NCBI RefSeq assembly: GCF_009909205.1
Contig: NZ_JAAAPN010000006.1
Coordinates: 62,001 to 126,000 of the forward strand
Direction: 5' to 3'
Source of the DNA: Aquabacterium fontiphilum
GTDB taxonomy: Bacteria > Pseudomonadota > Gammaproteobacteria > Burkholderiales > Burkholderiaceae_C
Length of the DNA: 64,000 nucleotides
Below the pieces are notes generated by a model. The model searched no databases. It was not told where the DNA came from and saw only the letters and a program-made list of their open reading frames with translations. Position 1 is the first letter of the stretch, and each line of letters begins with the position of its first letter. Position numbers and translations under genes: made by a program. This document shows, piece after piece, positions 20,294-29,442 of the stretch.

Positions 20294-21430
20294 ATGCTGG
20301 ACTACCCAACCCTCAAGCTGATCTGGTGGCTGCTCGTGGGCGTGCTGCTGGTGGGCTTTGCCATCATGGACGGCCACGACATGGGCGTGGGCTCGCTGCT
20401 GCCCTTCGTGGGCCGCAACGACACCGAACGCCGCGTGGTCATCAACACCGCGGGCCCGCACTGGGATGGCAACCAGGTCTGGTTCATCACCGGGGGCGGG
20501 GCCATCTTCGCCGCCTGGCCATTGGTCTACGCCACGGCCTTCAGCGGCTTTTACTGGGCCATGCTGGCCGTGCTGTGGGCGCTGTTCTTCCGGCCCGTGG
20601 GCTTTGATTACCGCAGCAAGATCCAACACCCCACCTGGCGCAGCACCTGGGACTGGGGCCTGTTCGTTGGCGGGGCCGTGCCGCCCATCATCTTCGGGGT
20701 GGCCTTTGGCAACCTGCTGCAGGGTGTGCCCTTCTCGTTCAACGGGTACCTGATGCCCACCTACACGGGCAGCTTCTGGGCCCTGCTCAACCCCTTCGCT
20801 TTGCTGGCCGGCGTGGTCAGCAGCGCCATGATCACGCTGCAAGGCGCCACCTACCTGGCCCACCGCACCGAAGGCATCATCCAGACGCGCACCGTCAAGG
20901 CCGGCATCGGCGCGGCCCTGGTGATGGTGATCGGCTTCATCGCCGCAGGCGTGTGGCTGCAGGGCATCGAGGGCTACCGCATCGCCTCGGTGGTGCTGCC
21001 CGATGCCTTGCCCGACCCGCTGGCCAAGACCGTGGTGCGCGAGCCCGGCGCCTGGATGGCCAACTACGCCGCCATGCCCGCGCTGTGGCTCCTGCCTGCG
21101 CTCGGCGTGGCCGGCGCCTTGCTGGCCGCCGTGCTGCTGCGGGCCCGCGCCACGCTGAGCGCCTTCGTGGCTTCGTCGCTGGCGGTGGTGGGCGTGATCG
21201 GCACGGCCGGCGTCAGCATGTTCCCCTTCGTCATGCCGTCGAGCACGCACCTGGCGTCGAGCCTGACGGTGTGGGACAGCGTCTCCAGCCACCTGACCTT
21301 GTCGATCATGTTCTGGGCCACGCTGATCTTCATGCCCCTCATCGTGACCTACACAGGCTGGGCCTACCGCGTCATGCGCGGCAAGGTCACCGAGGCCTAC
21401 ATCCGCGAGAACGACCACGCGGCGTACTAA
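20294..21430 (+). CDS. cydB: Cytochrome bd ubiquinol oxidase subunit II
   Basis: This is the second membrane subunit of cytochrome bd, 378 residues, matching the E. coli length (379). Typical features are the N-terminal YPTLKLIWWLLVGVLLVGFA, the DGHDMGVGSLLPFVGRNDTE segment, and GPHWDGNQVWFITGGGAIFAAWP. It follows cydA by 28 bases with AAGGAG before the ATG, and is followed by cydX. Confidence 0.98.
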   Translation: MLDYPTLKLIWWLLVGVLLVGFAIMDGHDMGVGSLLPFVGRNDTERRVVINTAGPHWDGNQVWFITGGGAIFAAWPLVYATAFSGFYWAMLAVLWALFFRPVGFDYRSKIQHPTWRSTWDWGLFVGGAVPPIIFGVAFGNLLQGVPFSFNGYLMPTYTGSFWALLNPFALLAGVVSSAMITLQGATYLAHRTEGIIQTRTVKAGIGAALVMVIGFIAAGVWLQGIEGYRIASVVLPDALPDPLAKTVVREPGAWMANYAAMPALWLLPALGVAGALLAAVLLRARATLSAFVASSLAVVGVIGTAGVSMFPFVMPSSTHLASSLTVWDSVSSHLTLSIMFWATLIFMPLIVTYTGWAYRVMRGKVTEAYIRENDHAAY

Positions 21431-21468
21431 ACCCTCCACGACACCCACCGACCTCAAGGAACAACATC

Positions 21469-21594
21469 ATGTGGTACTTCGCCTGGATCCTCGGCGTCGG
21501 CTTCGCCGTCCTGCTGGCCATCCTCAACGCCATGTGGGGCGAGCACGAGACCCACCGCCAGCGCGCCCGCAACGGAGAGGACACCGCACCATGA
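21469..21594 (+). CDS. cydX: Cytochrome bd small subunit CydX
   Basis: This short gene encodes 41 residues beginning MWYFAWILGVGFAVLLAILN, followed by AMWGEHE. This is the single membrane span and N-terminal W-Y-x-x-W pattern of CydX/YbgT, which stabilises the oxidase haems. CAAGGA lies before the ATG and it follows cydB by 38 bases. Its stop overlaps the next ATG as ATGA. Confidence 0.93.
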   Translation: MWYFAWILGVGFAVLLAILNAMWGEHETHRQRARNGEDTAP

Positions 21595-22013
21595 ACCCGA
21601 CCTACGCATTCGCCATCGACCTGCCGCAACCCCTGCCCGCAGCCATCGACACCCTGCGCGCGGCCTTGATGGCCGAGCACATGGGCATCGTCAGCGAAGT
21701 GGATGTGCAAGCCACGCTGAAAGCCAAGATGGGCCTGGACACCCACCCGCAGAAGCTGCTGGGCATCTGCAGCCCCAAGATCGCGCACGCGCTGATGAGC
21801 GCCGAGCCTGACATCGTGGCCCTGTTGCCTTGTGGCGGCGGCGCTGCCGAGGTGACGCCCGGCCACACCCGCATCGTGCTGCAGGATCCACGCGTGATCG
21901 CAAGCCTGTCGATTCACCCCGAAGTGAAGGCGGCCTGCGAGCTGGCTCACGCCACGCTGAACCGGGTGGTGGCGCGCCTGCGACAAATCGCGTCGGCAGA
22001 CGCACCAGTCTGA
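21591..22013 (+). CDS. DUF302 family protein
   Basis: The 140-residue protein has no signal peptide. The DUF302 core is visible around GIVSEVDVQATLKAKMGLD, LGICSPKIAHALMS and IVALLPCGGGAAEV. The family is structurally known but has no assigned reaction; members often sit beside redox and sulfur genes. Here it is translationally coupled to cydX (ATGA) and precedes a transporter, so it should be made with the bd oxidase. Two cysteines are at about 62 and 85. What it does is unknown. Confidence 0.85.
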   Translation: MNPTYAFAIDLPQPLPAAIDTLRAALMAEHMGIVSEVDVQATLKAKMGLDTHPQKLLGICSPKIAHALMSAEPDIVALLPCGGGAAEVTPGHTRIVLQDPRVIASLSIHPEVKAACELAHATLNRVVARLRQIASADAPV

Positions 22014-22022
22014 ATCCAGCCC

Positions 22023-22985
22023 ATGAACCGCCTGCTGAGCACGCTGCAGAAACAGCTGGTCTGGAGCATTCCGGGTGCCATGGTGCTCGGGCTGGCCGTC
22101 GGGAAGCTGAGCGATGCCAGCATGCTGCGCTGGGCCATCCTGCCGCTGACCTTTCTGATGGTCTATCCCATGATGGTCACGATGAACCTGCGGGCGCTGG
22201 CCGCACCGGGCGGTGCACGGCTGCAAGGCGTGGCCCTGGTCATCAACTTCATGGTGATGCCGGCCGTGGGCTGGGCGGCCGGGGCGCTGTTCTTCGCGAA
22301 CGACCCTGCAGCGCGCCTGGCGCTGCTGCTGACCGCCCTGCTGCCGACGTCGGGCATGACGATCTCGTGGACGGGCTTTGCAAAAGGCAACGTCCCCGCC
22401 GCGGTGAAGATGACCGTGATCGGACTTGTGGCCGGCTCGCTTCTGGCGCCGCTCTATCTGAAGGCGCTGCTGGGCGCGGTGGTGGCCATTCCGGTAACGC
22501 AGGTGGCCATGCAGATCGCGCTCGTCGTTTTCCTGCCCATGGCGCTGGGGCACCTGACGCAGCTGCTGCTGATCGCTCGCCATGGCCACGCACGGTTCAA
22601 CAGCCACCACAAGCTGCTGTTCCCGCCATGGTCCACCCTCGGGGTGTTGGGCATTGTGTGCGTGTCGATGGCGCTCAAGGCCGACGACATCCTGCGGCAA
22701 CCGGCTGCGCTGGCCCATCTGCTTCTGCCCCTCGCGCTGATCTACGCCATGAACTTCGGTCTCGCCACTCTGGTGGGTCGCGCGCTGTTTGTTCGCGGCG
22801 ACGCCGTTGCGCTGGTCTACGGCACCGTGATGCGCAACCTCTCCATCGCGCTGGCCATTGCCTTGGGCGTATTTGGAGCACAAGGCGCCGACGCGGCCGT
22901 GCTGATCGCGCTGGCCTACATCGTCCAGGTTCAGTCGGCGGCATGGTACGTGCGCTTGACCGATCGGCTGTTTGGCCCTGCCTGA
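22023..22985 (+). CDS. BASS/ACR3-type transporter (bile acid:sodium symporter fold)
   Basis: The 320-residue integral membrane protein has about ten spans. Its pattern resembles the bile-acid/arsenite (BASS, ACR3-like) superfamily: an N-terminal VWSIPGAMVLGLAVGKL, MVYPMMVTMNLRAL, VINFMVMPAVGWAAGALFF, and LLPTSGMTISWTGFAKGNVP, which carries the crossover region. The ACR3 cysteine needed for arsenite transport is not seen in the expected place. It follows DUF302 by 10 bases. The substrate is unknown; in this operon a sulfur compound is as likely as arsenite. This is an inference from context. Confidence 0.75.
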   Translation: MNRLLSTLQKQLVWSIPGAMVLGLAVGKLSDASMLRWAILPLTFLMVYPMMVTMNLRALAAPGGARLQGVALVINFMVMPAVGWAAGALFFANDPAARLALLLTALLPTSGMTISWTGFAKGNVPAAVKMTVIGLVAGSLLAPLYLKALLGAVVAIPVTQVAMQIALVVFLPMALGHLTQLLLIARHGHARFNSHHKLLFPPWSTLGVLGIVCVSMALKADDILRQPAALAHLLLPLALIYAMNFGLATLVGRALFVRGDAVALVYGTVMRNLSIALAIALGVFGAQGADAAVLIALAYIVQVQSAAWYVRLTDRLFGPA

Positions 22986-23031
22986 CGCCTTCCTGCTCAT
23001 CCCCTGTTCATTCAACCCAAAGGAGCCTTGC

Positions 23032-23445
23032 ATGAAAACCACCCTGACCGCTTTGGCGCTGAGCGCCCTGACCTTCTCGGCTGCCCAGGCCGGTGAGCTG
23101 TTCGTCAACATCCAGTCCTCAGGCACCATGGCCCAGGGCGCTGGCCTGGTGCTGGCGAGCCAGGCGCTGGAGCAAAAGGCCCAGGTGCGGGTGCTGCTGT
23201 GCGACGCCGCTGCCGACATCGCCGTGCGCAACGCCACCATGCCCACCCTCCAACCCCGCAACGTGACGCCGCAGCAGATGCTGATGGGGCTGATCCAGGC
23301 TGGCGCGAAGGTTGAGGTCTGCGCGCTGTACCTGCCCAACGCGGGCAAGCAGGCCAGCGACCTTGTCCCCGGCGTGACGCCCGCCAAACCGGCCGAGGTG
23401 GCCGCCCATGTGCTCAAGCCCGGTGTTCAGATCCTGTCGTTCTGA
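23032..23445 (+). CDS. Exported DsrE-like protein
   Basis: The 137-residue protein has an N-terminal signal peptide (KTTLTALALSALTFSAAQAG) and then a DsrE/YchN-type fold: ELFVNIQSSGTMAQGAGLVL, ASQALEQKAQVRVLLCDAAA, and AKVEVCALYLPNAG. DsrE-like proteins carry or bind sulfur on cysteine, usually in the cytoplasm. Here two cysteines (about 63 and 103) occur in a protein that should be periplasmic. AAGGAG precedes the ATG at 23032; the frame upstream is a false extension into the transporter gene. It lies between the transporter and cydDC in the same direction. Confidence 0.78.
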   Translation: MKTTLTALALSALTFSAAQAGELFVNIQSSGTMAQGAGLVLASQALEQKAQVRVLLCDAAADIAVRNATMPTLQPRNVTPQQMLMGLIQAGAKVEVCALYLPNAGKQASDLVPGVTPAKPAEVAAHVLKPGVQILSF

Positions 23446-23471
23446 GCCCTGACGCCCGATACCATGCCGGC

Positions 23472-25205
23472 ATGTCTTCCTCTCGCCAGGCCGACCCCCA
23501 TCTTGCCGCGCTGAAGCGCCTCATCCAGGCGCATGGGCGCCAACCCAAGTGGGCCGCCGTGGCCGTGCTGGCGGGCGTGCTGCAGACCGCTTGCACCATT
23601 GGACTGGCCGCCTTGCTGGCCTCGGTGGTGCATGGCGTGGCCATCGACCGCAGCCCCTGGTCATCGCTCACCGGGCTATGGTGGTGGATGCTGCCCTGCA
23701 TCGCCGGGCGCGCGCTGGGGGGCTTCGTCCGTGAAGAGGCCGGGGCACGCATGTCGCTGGCCGTGCGCGTCGCGCTGCGCACCGCCCTGATCGACCGACT
23801 GCATGCGCTGGGCCCGGCATGGGCGACCCGGCAACAGGGCGGCGCGCTGGTGGCCACCTTGCTTGAACAGGTCGAGGCGGTGGACGGCTACATCGCCCGC
23901 TATCGGCCGCAGCAGTGGCTGGCGGGTATCGCGCCGCTGATGATCGCCGCTGCGGTGTTGCCGGTGAGTTGGGGCGCGGCCGCCATCCTCTTGCTGACGG
24001 CCCCGCTGGTCCCCTTATTCATGGTGCTGGTGGGCTGGGGCGCACGCCAGCGCCAGACCGAACAGATGCAGATGCTCCAGCGCATGAGTGGCCATTTCCT
24101 GGAGTTGGTTCGCGGCCTGCCCACACTGCAGTTGCTCAACGCCCATCACCGCATGGGCAGGCAGGTGGCGGCGGTGGCCGACGCGTTTCGGGTGCGCACG
24201 ATGCGCGTGCTGCGTCTGGCCTTTCTGTCGGCCGCGGTGCTGGAGTTCTTTGCCTCGGTGGCCATTGCGCTGTCAGCCGTGTACTTTGGCATGAACCTGC
24301 TCGGCCACCTGGATTTCGGCTTGTACGGCCAGCCCCCCACGCTGCAGGTCGCGCTGTTCGTGCTCCTGCTGGCGCCCGAGTTCTACCTGCCCTTACGGGA
24401 GCTCGGCGCCCACTACCACGCGCGCGCCGAGGCCCTGGCGGCAGCCGGCTCGCTGACCGACATCCTCGATGCGCCCTCACCTCAGCCGGCCGGAGGTCAT
24501 GCGCAGCTTCCCCCTGGCGCCCCCGGCCTGACACTGGACTGCGTGGATTTCGCTCACCGGTCCGGCGAGCCGGTCCTGCAGGGCTGCAGCCTGCTTGTGG
24601 CCCCTGGCGAGGTGATCGCCATCCAGGGGCCCAGCGGTGGCGGCAAGACCACCCTGTTGCGCCTGTTGCTGGGGCAGATCGCTGCGCAGGCCGGCGAGAT
24701 TCGCGTCGGCGGGCTGCCACTGCCTTCGCTGGACCTGGCTGCCTGGCGCGAGCGCGTGGGCTGGATGAACCAGCATCCCCGGCTGCTGTCCGACACGCTG
24801 GCTGCCAATCTGCGCGTGGCCTGTCCCGAGGCCGATGAAGCCGCCATGCGCGAGGCCCTGATCTGGGCCGGTCTGGGCCCCTGGCTGGCAGCCTTGCACG
24901 AAGGGTTGCAAACCCGCCTGGGCGAGGGTGGCCGAGGCCTGTCGGGCGGGCAGCTGCGCCGGCTGGCGCTGGCCCGGGTGGCCCTGCGCCCGGGGGATGT
25001 GTTGCTGCTGGATGAGCCCACGGCCAGTCTGGATGCCGACACCGAGGCCGCGCTGGTGTCTCGGCTGGCCACCCTCTGCCAGGGCCGCACGGTCGTGCTG
25101 CTGACCCATCGGCACGCCCCCCTGGCGCTGGCGCACCGGGTCTTGCAGCTACGAGAAGGTCGCCTGCACGCAGCGCCCGCGTCGGAGCCGGAGGCAAAGG
25201 CATGA
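23472..25205 (+). CDS. cydD: Heterodimeric ABC exporter CydD
   Basis: This is one half of the CydDC exporter that moves cysteine and glutathione to the periplasm and is needed to assemble cytochrome bd. The 577-residue protein has an N-terminal six-span membrane domain (about 1-320) and a C-terminal ATPase: Walker A GPSGGGKTTLLRLLLG, signature LSGGQLRRLALARVAL, Walker B VLLLDEPTASLD. Its stop overlaps the cydC ATG (ATGA). Presence directly after cydABX in the same direction supports the assignment. Confidence 0.95.
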   Translation: MSSSRQADPHLAALKRLIQAHGRQPKWAAVAVLAGVLQTACTIGLAALLASVVHGVAIDRSPWSSLTGLWWWMLPCIAGRALGGFVREEAGARMSLAVRVALRTALIDRLHALGPAWATRQQGGALVATLLEQVEAVDGYIARYRPQQWLAGIAPLMIAAAVLPVSWGAAAILLLTAPLVPLFMVLVGWGARQRQTEQMQMLQRMSGHFLELVRGLPTLQLLNAHHRMGRQVAAVADAFRVRTMRVLRLAFLSAAVLEFFASVAIALSAVYFGMNLLGHLDFGLYGQPPTLQVALFVLLLAPEFYLPLRELGAHYHARAEALAAAGSLTDILDAPSPQPAGGHAQLPPGAPGLTLDCVDFAHRSGEPVLQGCSLLVAPGEVIAIQGPSGGGKTTLLRLLLGQIAAQAGEIRVGGLPLPSLDLAAWRERVGWMNQHPRLLSDTLAANLRVACPEADEAAMREALIWAGLGPWLAALHEGLQTRLGEGGRGLSGGQLRRLALARVALRPGDVLLLDEPTASLDADTEAALVSRLATLCQGRTVVLLTHRHAPLALAHRVLQLREGRLHAAPASEPEAKA

Positions 25206-26911
25206 CCTATCCCCGTTCTGTCGAGCCACTGAGCTGGCGCAGGGGCTGGCGCACCCTGAGCCCGTTCGCGCAACGCTTGTCGGGTGCGGGCCCCTGGCTG
25301 CTGGGAGGGCTGGCACTGAGCGTGCTGGCCTTGGCGGGAGGATTGGGACTGCTGGGCCTGTCGGGCGCCTTCCTGACCGGTGCGGCCATTGCTGGGCTCA
25401 GCGCCAGCACGGCGGCCACCTTCAACTTTCTCTTGCCCGGCGCTGGCGTGCGGTTCTTCGCTGTGCTGCGCACCACGACGCGCTGGGGCGAACGCGTGCT
25501 GAGCCACGAGGGCACCTTCCGGCTGCTCGCCGGCTTGCGTTTGTGGTTGTATCGTCATCTGGCGGCACTGGCACCCCGTCAGCTGATGCGCTACCACGGT
25601 GCCGAGCTGCTCAACCGCCTGGTTCGCGACATCGACGCGCTCGACAATCTCCACCCCCGCGTGTTGATGCCACTGGCCGCCGCCGGCGTGATGCTGGCCG
25701 GCGTCACAGGTCTGTTCGCGTGGCGGGCGCCCACGCTCGCCTGGGCCCCTTTGCTCCTGTGGGCTCTGGCCTGGATCGGGCTGCCGCTGATCGGCTGGCA
25801 GATTGGTCAGGCGCTGTTGCCGCGGTGGACGCAGTTGCGGGCCGAACTGCGTACCCGGCTGCTCGATACCTGCGAGGGGCTGGAGGCCCTGTCCCTGCAC
25901 CGCCAGGCCTGGGCAAGCCAGCGACAGCACACGCTGCACACACAGACCCAATGGCTGAATGCGCACCTGCAGGCCCAACGCCGCAGCGCCACCCTGCGGG
26001 CCATGGTGATGCTGGCCGTGGGCCTGCTGGCGTGGGGCGTGCTTGGCGCCTTGGGTGCCGCGCCCGAAAGCACACGCTTGTCGGGGCCGTGGATCGCCGC
26101 ACTCGTGCTCATCGTCATGGGCTGCATCGAAGCGCTGCAGCCGCTGGCTGGCGCTTGTGTGGATCTGCCTGGCACGGCGCACGCCGCCCAACGCCTGCAG
26201 GCCATCGCCGATGAGCCCGCCCTCACGGCATTCCCGGCGCATGGCCCCCAGCCAGCCGATGCCGGCATCGTCCTGCAAGGTGTGTGTTTCGCCTGGGATG
26301 CCCACACCCCGGTGTTTCGCCACCTCGACCTGGCCATCGCTGACGGCGAACACGTTCTGCTGACCGGCGAAAGCGGATGCGGCAAGAGCACGCTGCTGCA
26401 GTTGCTCACCCGGCAGGAAGCGGCCACGGCCGGCGAGGTGCGCATCGGCGGCGTGCCGGTGCAGGCGCTGGATGAGGCCACACTGCGCCGGTACGTCGCC
26501 TGCGCCTCGCAGTTCACATGGGCTCAAACAGCCACGCTGGCGGACAACCTTCGCCTGGCGCGACCCGACGCCACAGAAGCAGAGATGCTGGCCATGCTGG
26601 ATCTGGTCGGCTTGAGCCCGCTGTCTGCCGGATGGCGCGAAGGCCTGAATACGTGGATCGACGAGGGCGGCGCCAACCTCTCAGGTGGCCAGCGCCGCCG
26701 GCTCGGCGTGGCCCGCACCCTCCTGCGAGACGCCCCCATCACCTTGCTGGACGAACCCAGCGAGGGGCTGGACCTGGCAGCAGAAGCCGAGCTGGTCGAC
26801 CGCGTGACTCAGCACCTGCGTGGGCGTACGCTGATCTGGGTCAGCCACCGCCCGGTCGCACCCGAGGCATTCGGGCGTGTGCTGCAGCTTCAGCACGCGC
26901 CAGATCACTGA
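25202..26911 (+). CDS. cydC: Heterodimeric ABC exporter CydC
   Basis: This is the partner of CydD, 569 residues. The membrane domain (about 1-320) includes LSVLALAGGLGLLGLSGAFL and the segment RFFAVLRTTTRWGERVLSHE typical of CydC. The ATPase has Walker A GESGCGKSTLLQLL, signature LSGGQRRRLGVARTL and Walker B ITLLDEPSEGLD. Its 3' end overlaps the convergent gene at 26905 by 7 bases, so the two transcripts meet here. It closes the cyd run. Confidence 0.95.
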   Translation: MTYPRSVEPLSWRRGWRTLSPFAQRLSGAGPWLLGGLALSVLALAGGLGLLGLSGAFLTGAAIAGLSASTAATFNFLLPGAGVRFFAVLRTTTRWGERVLSHEGTFRLLAGLRLWLYRHLAALAPRQLMRYHGAELLNRLVRDIDALDNLHPRVLMPLAAAGVMLAGVTGLFAWRAPTLAWAPLLLWALAWIGLPLIGWQIGQALLPRWTQLRAELRTRLLDTCEGLEALSLHRQAWASQRQHTLHTQTQWLNAHLQAQRRSATLRAMVMLAVGLLAWGVLGALGAAPESTRLSGPWIAALVLIVMGCIEALQPLAGACVDLPGTAHAAQRLQAIADEPALTAFPAHGPQPADAGIVLQGVCFAWDAHTPVFRHLDLAIADGEHVLLTGESGCGKSTLLQLLTRQEAATAGEVRIGGVPVQALDEATLRRYVACASQFTWAQTATLADNLRLARPDATEAEMLAMLDLVGLSPLSAGWREGLNTWIDEGGANLSGGQRRRLGVARTLLRDAPITLLDEPSEGLDLAAEAELVDRVTQHLRGRTLIWVSHRPVAPEAFGRVLQLQHAPDH

Positions 26912-28317
26912 GGCACCAAGCCCATGGGCCAGGGCGCATGGTCGCCTTGCTGGCGCACGATGTCCTGCAAGGCGCTTTGCAACAGCTCCTCCACGACCGG
27001 GTGGTAGAACGGGAGAGACAAGAGCGACATGGCCGTCTCGCCACGCTGCACGGCCCAGGCCAGCAAGTGGGCCACATGCTCACCGCGCGCGCCGACCATG
27101 GCGGCGCCCCGCAGGCGACCGCTTGCCCGATCGGCGTACACCCGCAACACGCCCCCCTCGCCGCCGAGGATTCGCGAGCGGCCATTGCCCTCGCCGCGAG
27201 CGGTACCCACCAGGATGTCGTCGATCGGCAGGCGGTCAAACCGCTCGCCCACGCTGACCACATCCGGGTCGGTGAATGCGATGCCCAGGCTGACCTTGCG
27301 CGCAAACGCGGTGGCCTGATCGCGGGCGGCATTGAATCCAGCGATGCTGCCTTCGTCGACAGCCTCGTGCATCAGCGGCCGATCGGCGTTGACGTCGCCA
27401 GCCAAGTAGATGGGCAGATCGCCCACTTGCATGGTGGAAGGGTTGAACAGCGGGACGTCACGCGCGTCCAGCGGCACACCGACCTCTGCCAGACCCAGAC
27501 CCTCCACATTCGGCCGCCGGCCCAGCGCGGCCAGCACCAGATCCACCTCGGCCTGGTGATCGCCCGATCGCATCAAGACGCCGCGGGATGTGGGTGTCAG
27601 CGCGCTGGCCCGACCCAGCCACAACGTCATCTCGCGTGAGAACAGCGCCTGCGCCTGCTCGGCCACCACCGGATCGGCGATGCCGGCCACCACAGGCGCC
27701 ATGTCGGCGCCGATCACGTCCACCCCCAGCCGAGCCAGCGCCAGGCCCATCTCCAGCCCGATGGCCCCCAGACCCAGCACCCCCACGCGTTGGGGCAGGT
27801 CGGGCAACTCGAAGAAGCCGTCCGTGGTTACCACACGGTCGCCCAGTTCATGGAGCCAGGCCGGCACCACCGGCCGTGATCCGGTGGCGATCACCACAGC
27901 ACGGGCGTGCACCGCCACCATGCCATCCGGCGTGTCGACAGCCAGCACCGTCGGCGCGGTGAACCGCGCCCGGCCCATCAGCAGCCGCTCGCCAGCGCCC
28001 TGGCGCGCCTTGCCAGCCGCGCTGCCCGCGAACTGATCGCGCCAGTGGCGCACGTGAGCCCAGGCCTGCGCCCGATCGATCTGCAGGCCCTCGCTGCCCG
28101 TGACGCCGATGTCGCCCCAGTGCAGCCGGGTGGCCCACTCCGCCCCGGCATGCAGTGCCACCTTGGAAGGCATGCAGCCCACCCGCGCGCAGGTGGTACC
28201 CAACGGACCGGGATCGATCAGCAGGAAATCACGCCCGGCGCGTTTGACCTCGCGCATCGCATACAGCCCCGCCGTCCCGGCACCCAGGATGGCCACATCA
28301 GTGTGTCGTGTCGTCAT
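26905..28317 (-). CDS. FAD-dependent dihydrolipoyl-dehydrogenase-like oxidoreductase
   Basis: This 470-residue protein is a class I pyridine nucleotide-disulfide oxidoreductase. The FAD motif VAILGAGTAGLYAMREV is at the N-terminus, and the redox pair sits in TTCARVGCMPSK (Cys-x4-Cys). The NAD(P)-binding motif is VLGLGAIGLEMGLALA, and the C-terminal dimerisation domain carries FYHPVVEELL with the catalytic His-Glu pair. It resembles dihydrolipoyl dehydrogenases not linked to a dehydrogenase complex; the substrate could be a low-molecular-weight disulfide or polysulfide. AAGGAG precedes the ATG. It is divergent from the hydrolase-SQR genes across a palindromic operator candidate. Confidence 0.88.
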   Translation of the reverse strand: MTTRHTDVAILGAGTAGLYAMREVKRAGRDFLLIDPGPLGTTCARVGCMPSKVALHAGAEWATRLHWGDIGVTGSEGLQIDRAQAWAHVRHWRDQFAGSAAGKARQGAGERLLMGRARFTAPTVLAVDTPDGMVAVHARAVVIATGSRPVVPAWLHELGDRVVTTDGFFELPDLPQRVGVLGLGAIGLEMGLALARLGVDVIGADMAPVVAGIADPVVAEQAQALFSREMTLWLGRASALTPTSRGVLMRSGDHQAEVDLVLAALGRRPNVEGLGLAEVGVPLDARDVPLFNPSTMQVGDLPIYLAGDVNADRPLMHEAVDEGSIAGFNAARDQATAFARKVSLGIAFTDPDVVSVGERFDRLPIDDILVGTARGEGNGRSRILGGEGGVLRVYADRASGRLRGAAMVGARGEHVAHLLAWAVQRGETAMSLLSLPFYHPVVEELLQSALQDIVRQQGDHAPWPMGLVPQ

Positions 28318-28369
28318 GCTTGGGCTCCTTTCCGTACGTTGTTCCCCGCACCCGGGTATCCCCTCAATA

Positions 28370-28383
28370 TACCCCATGGGGTA
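28370..28383. promoter_or_regulatory. TACCCC-AT-GGGGTA palindrome, CsoR/CstR-type operator candidate
   Basis: This perfect 14-base dyad stands in the 126-base gap between the divergent disulfide oxidoreductase and the hydrolase-SQR genes. Operators of the CsoR family, including the persulfide sensor CstR, have this C-run/G-run form with flanking TA. A TACAAT -10 candidate (28389-28394) lies just next to it on the plus strand, so a bound repressor would cover that promoter. No CsoR-family gene is in the window. Confidence 0.5.
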
Positions 28384-28443
28384 CAAGATACAATCGACAC
28401 AGGTTTTCACAAGAAGCCCCGTGCCTGGTCGCATTGCACCATC

Positions 28444-29442
28444 ATGCCCGTCGATCTGCTGTCTTCATCACTCTACGCCGTCGGCGCCCTGGGCGCGTTG
28501 TACTGGGGCGTTCCCCGGCTTGCCCATGCTGCGCTGCTCAAAGGGTTGCGGCCTGAGCGCCTGCCCCACCTCAGCACGCCTGAGGACCATGGCGTGGGGG
28601 CTGAGCAAGTGCAATCCTTGCGCATCCCCACGGCCAACCACCGACACCTCCATGCCTTGCTCGCGCGGCCCTCGGGGACGACCCAAGGCCCCTGGCCGCT
28701 TGTCGTGGGCATGCACGGCTGGGGCGCCAACGCCGCAACGCTGTTGCCGTTGGTTGCACCACTCAACGAAGCGGGCATTGCCGTGCTGTTGGTCGATGCG
28801 CGCTGCCACGGTCTGAGCGACGAAGATCAGTTCACCTCGCTGCCGCGCTTTGCTGAAGACATCGACGCCGCTCTGCAGTGGGCGCAACACCAGCCCGACC
28901 TTGATGCGCAACGTGTGGCGCTGACAGGCCATTCCGTCGGTGCAGGCGCAGCGCTCCTGGTGGCCGCACGCCGACGCGATATCCGTGCGGTGCTCAGCCT
29001 CAGCGCGTTCGCCCATCCGGCTGAGGTCATGCGGCGCTGGCTGCGGGCACACCACATTCCGCAACGCGTGATCGGCGGCTGGGTGTTGTCGCATGTCCAG
29101 CGTGTGATCGGGGTCCGATTCGACGACATTGCGCCGCTGACCAGCGCCGCGCGACTACGTTGTCCTGTGTTGTTCGTGCACGGTCAGGACGATCTCACCG
29201 TGCCGCCGCAAGACGCCGTTCGATTGCATGCGGTCACTGTTCACGCTGCCGCGCAGCTCCTGCTCATTCCGGGTGGCCATGACCTCAACCAGGGTCTGGA
29301 CGCCCGGCACGCCCCCGTCATCCAGGGGTTTCTTCAACGGGCTTTCTCGGGGGCGATCCCCCCAACCCACCCGGCTAGCCAAATCGCAGGAGACGACGAT
29401 GTCCACAAGACACCCCTCGCAGCCCCTTTCGCCACAGCGTGA
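28444..29442 (+). CDS. Membrane-anchored alpha/beta hydrolase
   Basis: This 332-residue alpha/beta hydrolase has an N-terminal hydrophobic segment (LLSSSLYAVGALGALYWGVP) that may anchor it in the membrane. The oxyanion region is VGMHGWGANAATLLPL, and the nucleophile elbow is GHSVGAGAALL (Ser at about 163). The acid is in VLFVHGQDDLTVPP and the histidine in IPGGHDLNQG. The substrate is unknown. The gene starts downstream of the CsoR-type palindrome and its stop lies 44 bases into the SQR gene, so they overlap and should be co-transcribed. Confidence 0.85.
   Translation: MPVDLLSSSLYAVGALGALYWGVPRLAHAALLKGLRPERLPHLSTPEDHGVGAEQVQSLRIPTANHRHLHALLARPSGTTQGPWPLVVGMHGWGANAATLLPLVAPLNEAGIAVLLVDARCHGLSDEDQFTSLPRFAEDIDAALQWAQHQPDLDAQRVALTGHSVGAGAALLVAARRRDIRAVLSLSAFAHPAEVMRRWLRAHHIPQRVIGGWVLSHVQRVIGVRFDDIAPLTSAARLRCPVLFVHGQDDLTVPPQDAVRLHAVTVHAAAQLLLIPGGHDLNQGLDARHAPVIQGFLQRAFSGAIPPTHPASQIAGDDDVHKTPLAAPFATA

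Noticed and set aside
21387..23417. 676-residue open frame on the minus strand across cydX, DUF302, transporter and DsrE genes
   Set aside because: It is antisense to four genes in a clear operon and is rich in Gln/His/Arg as expected from a shadow frame.
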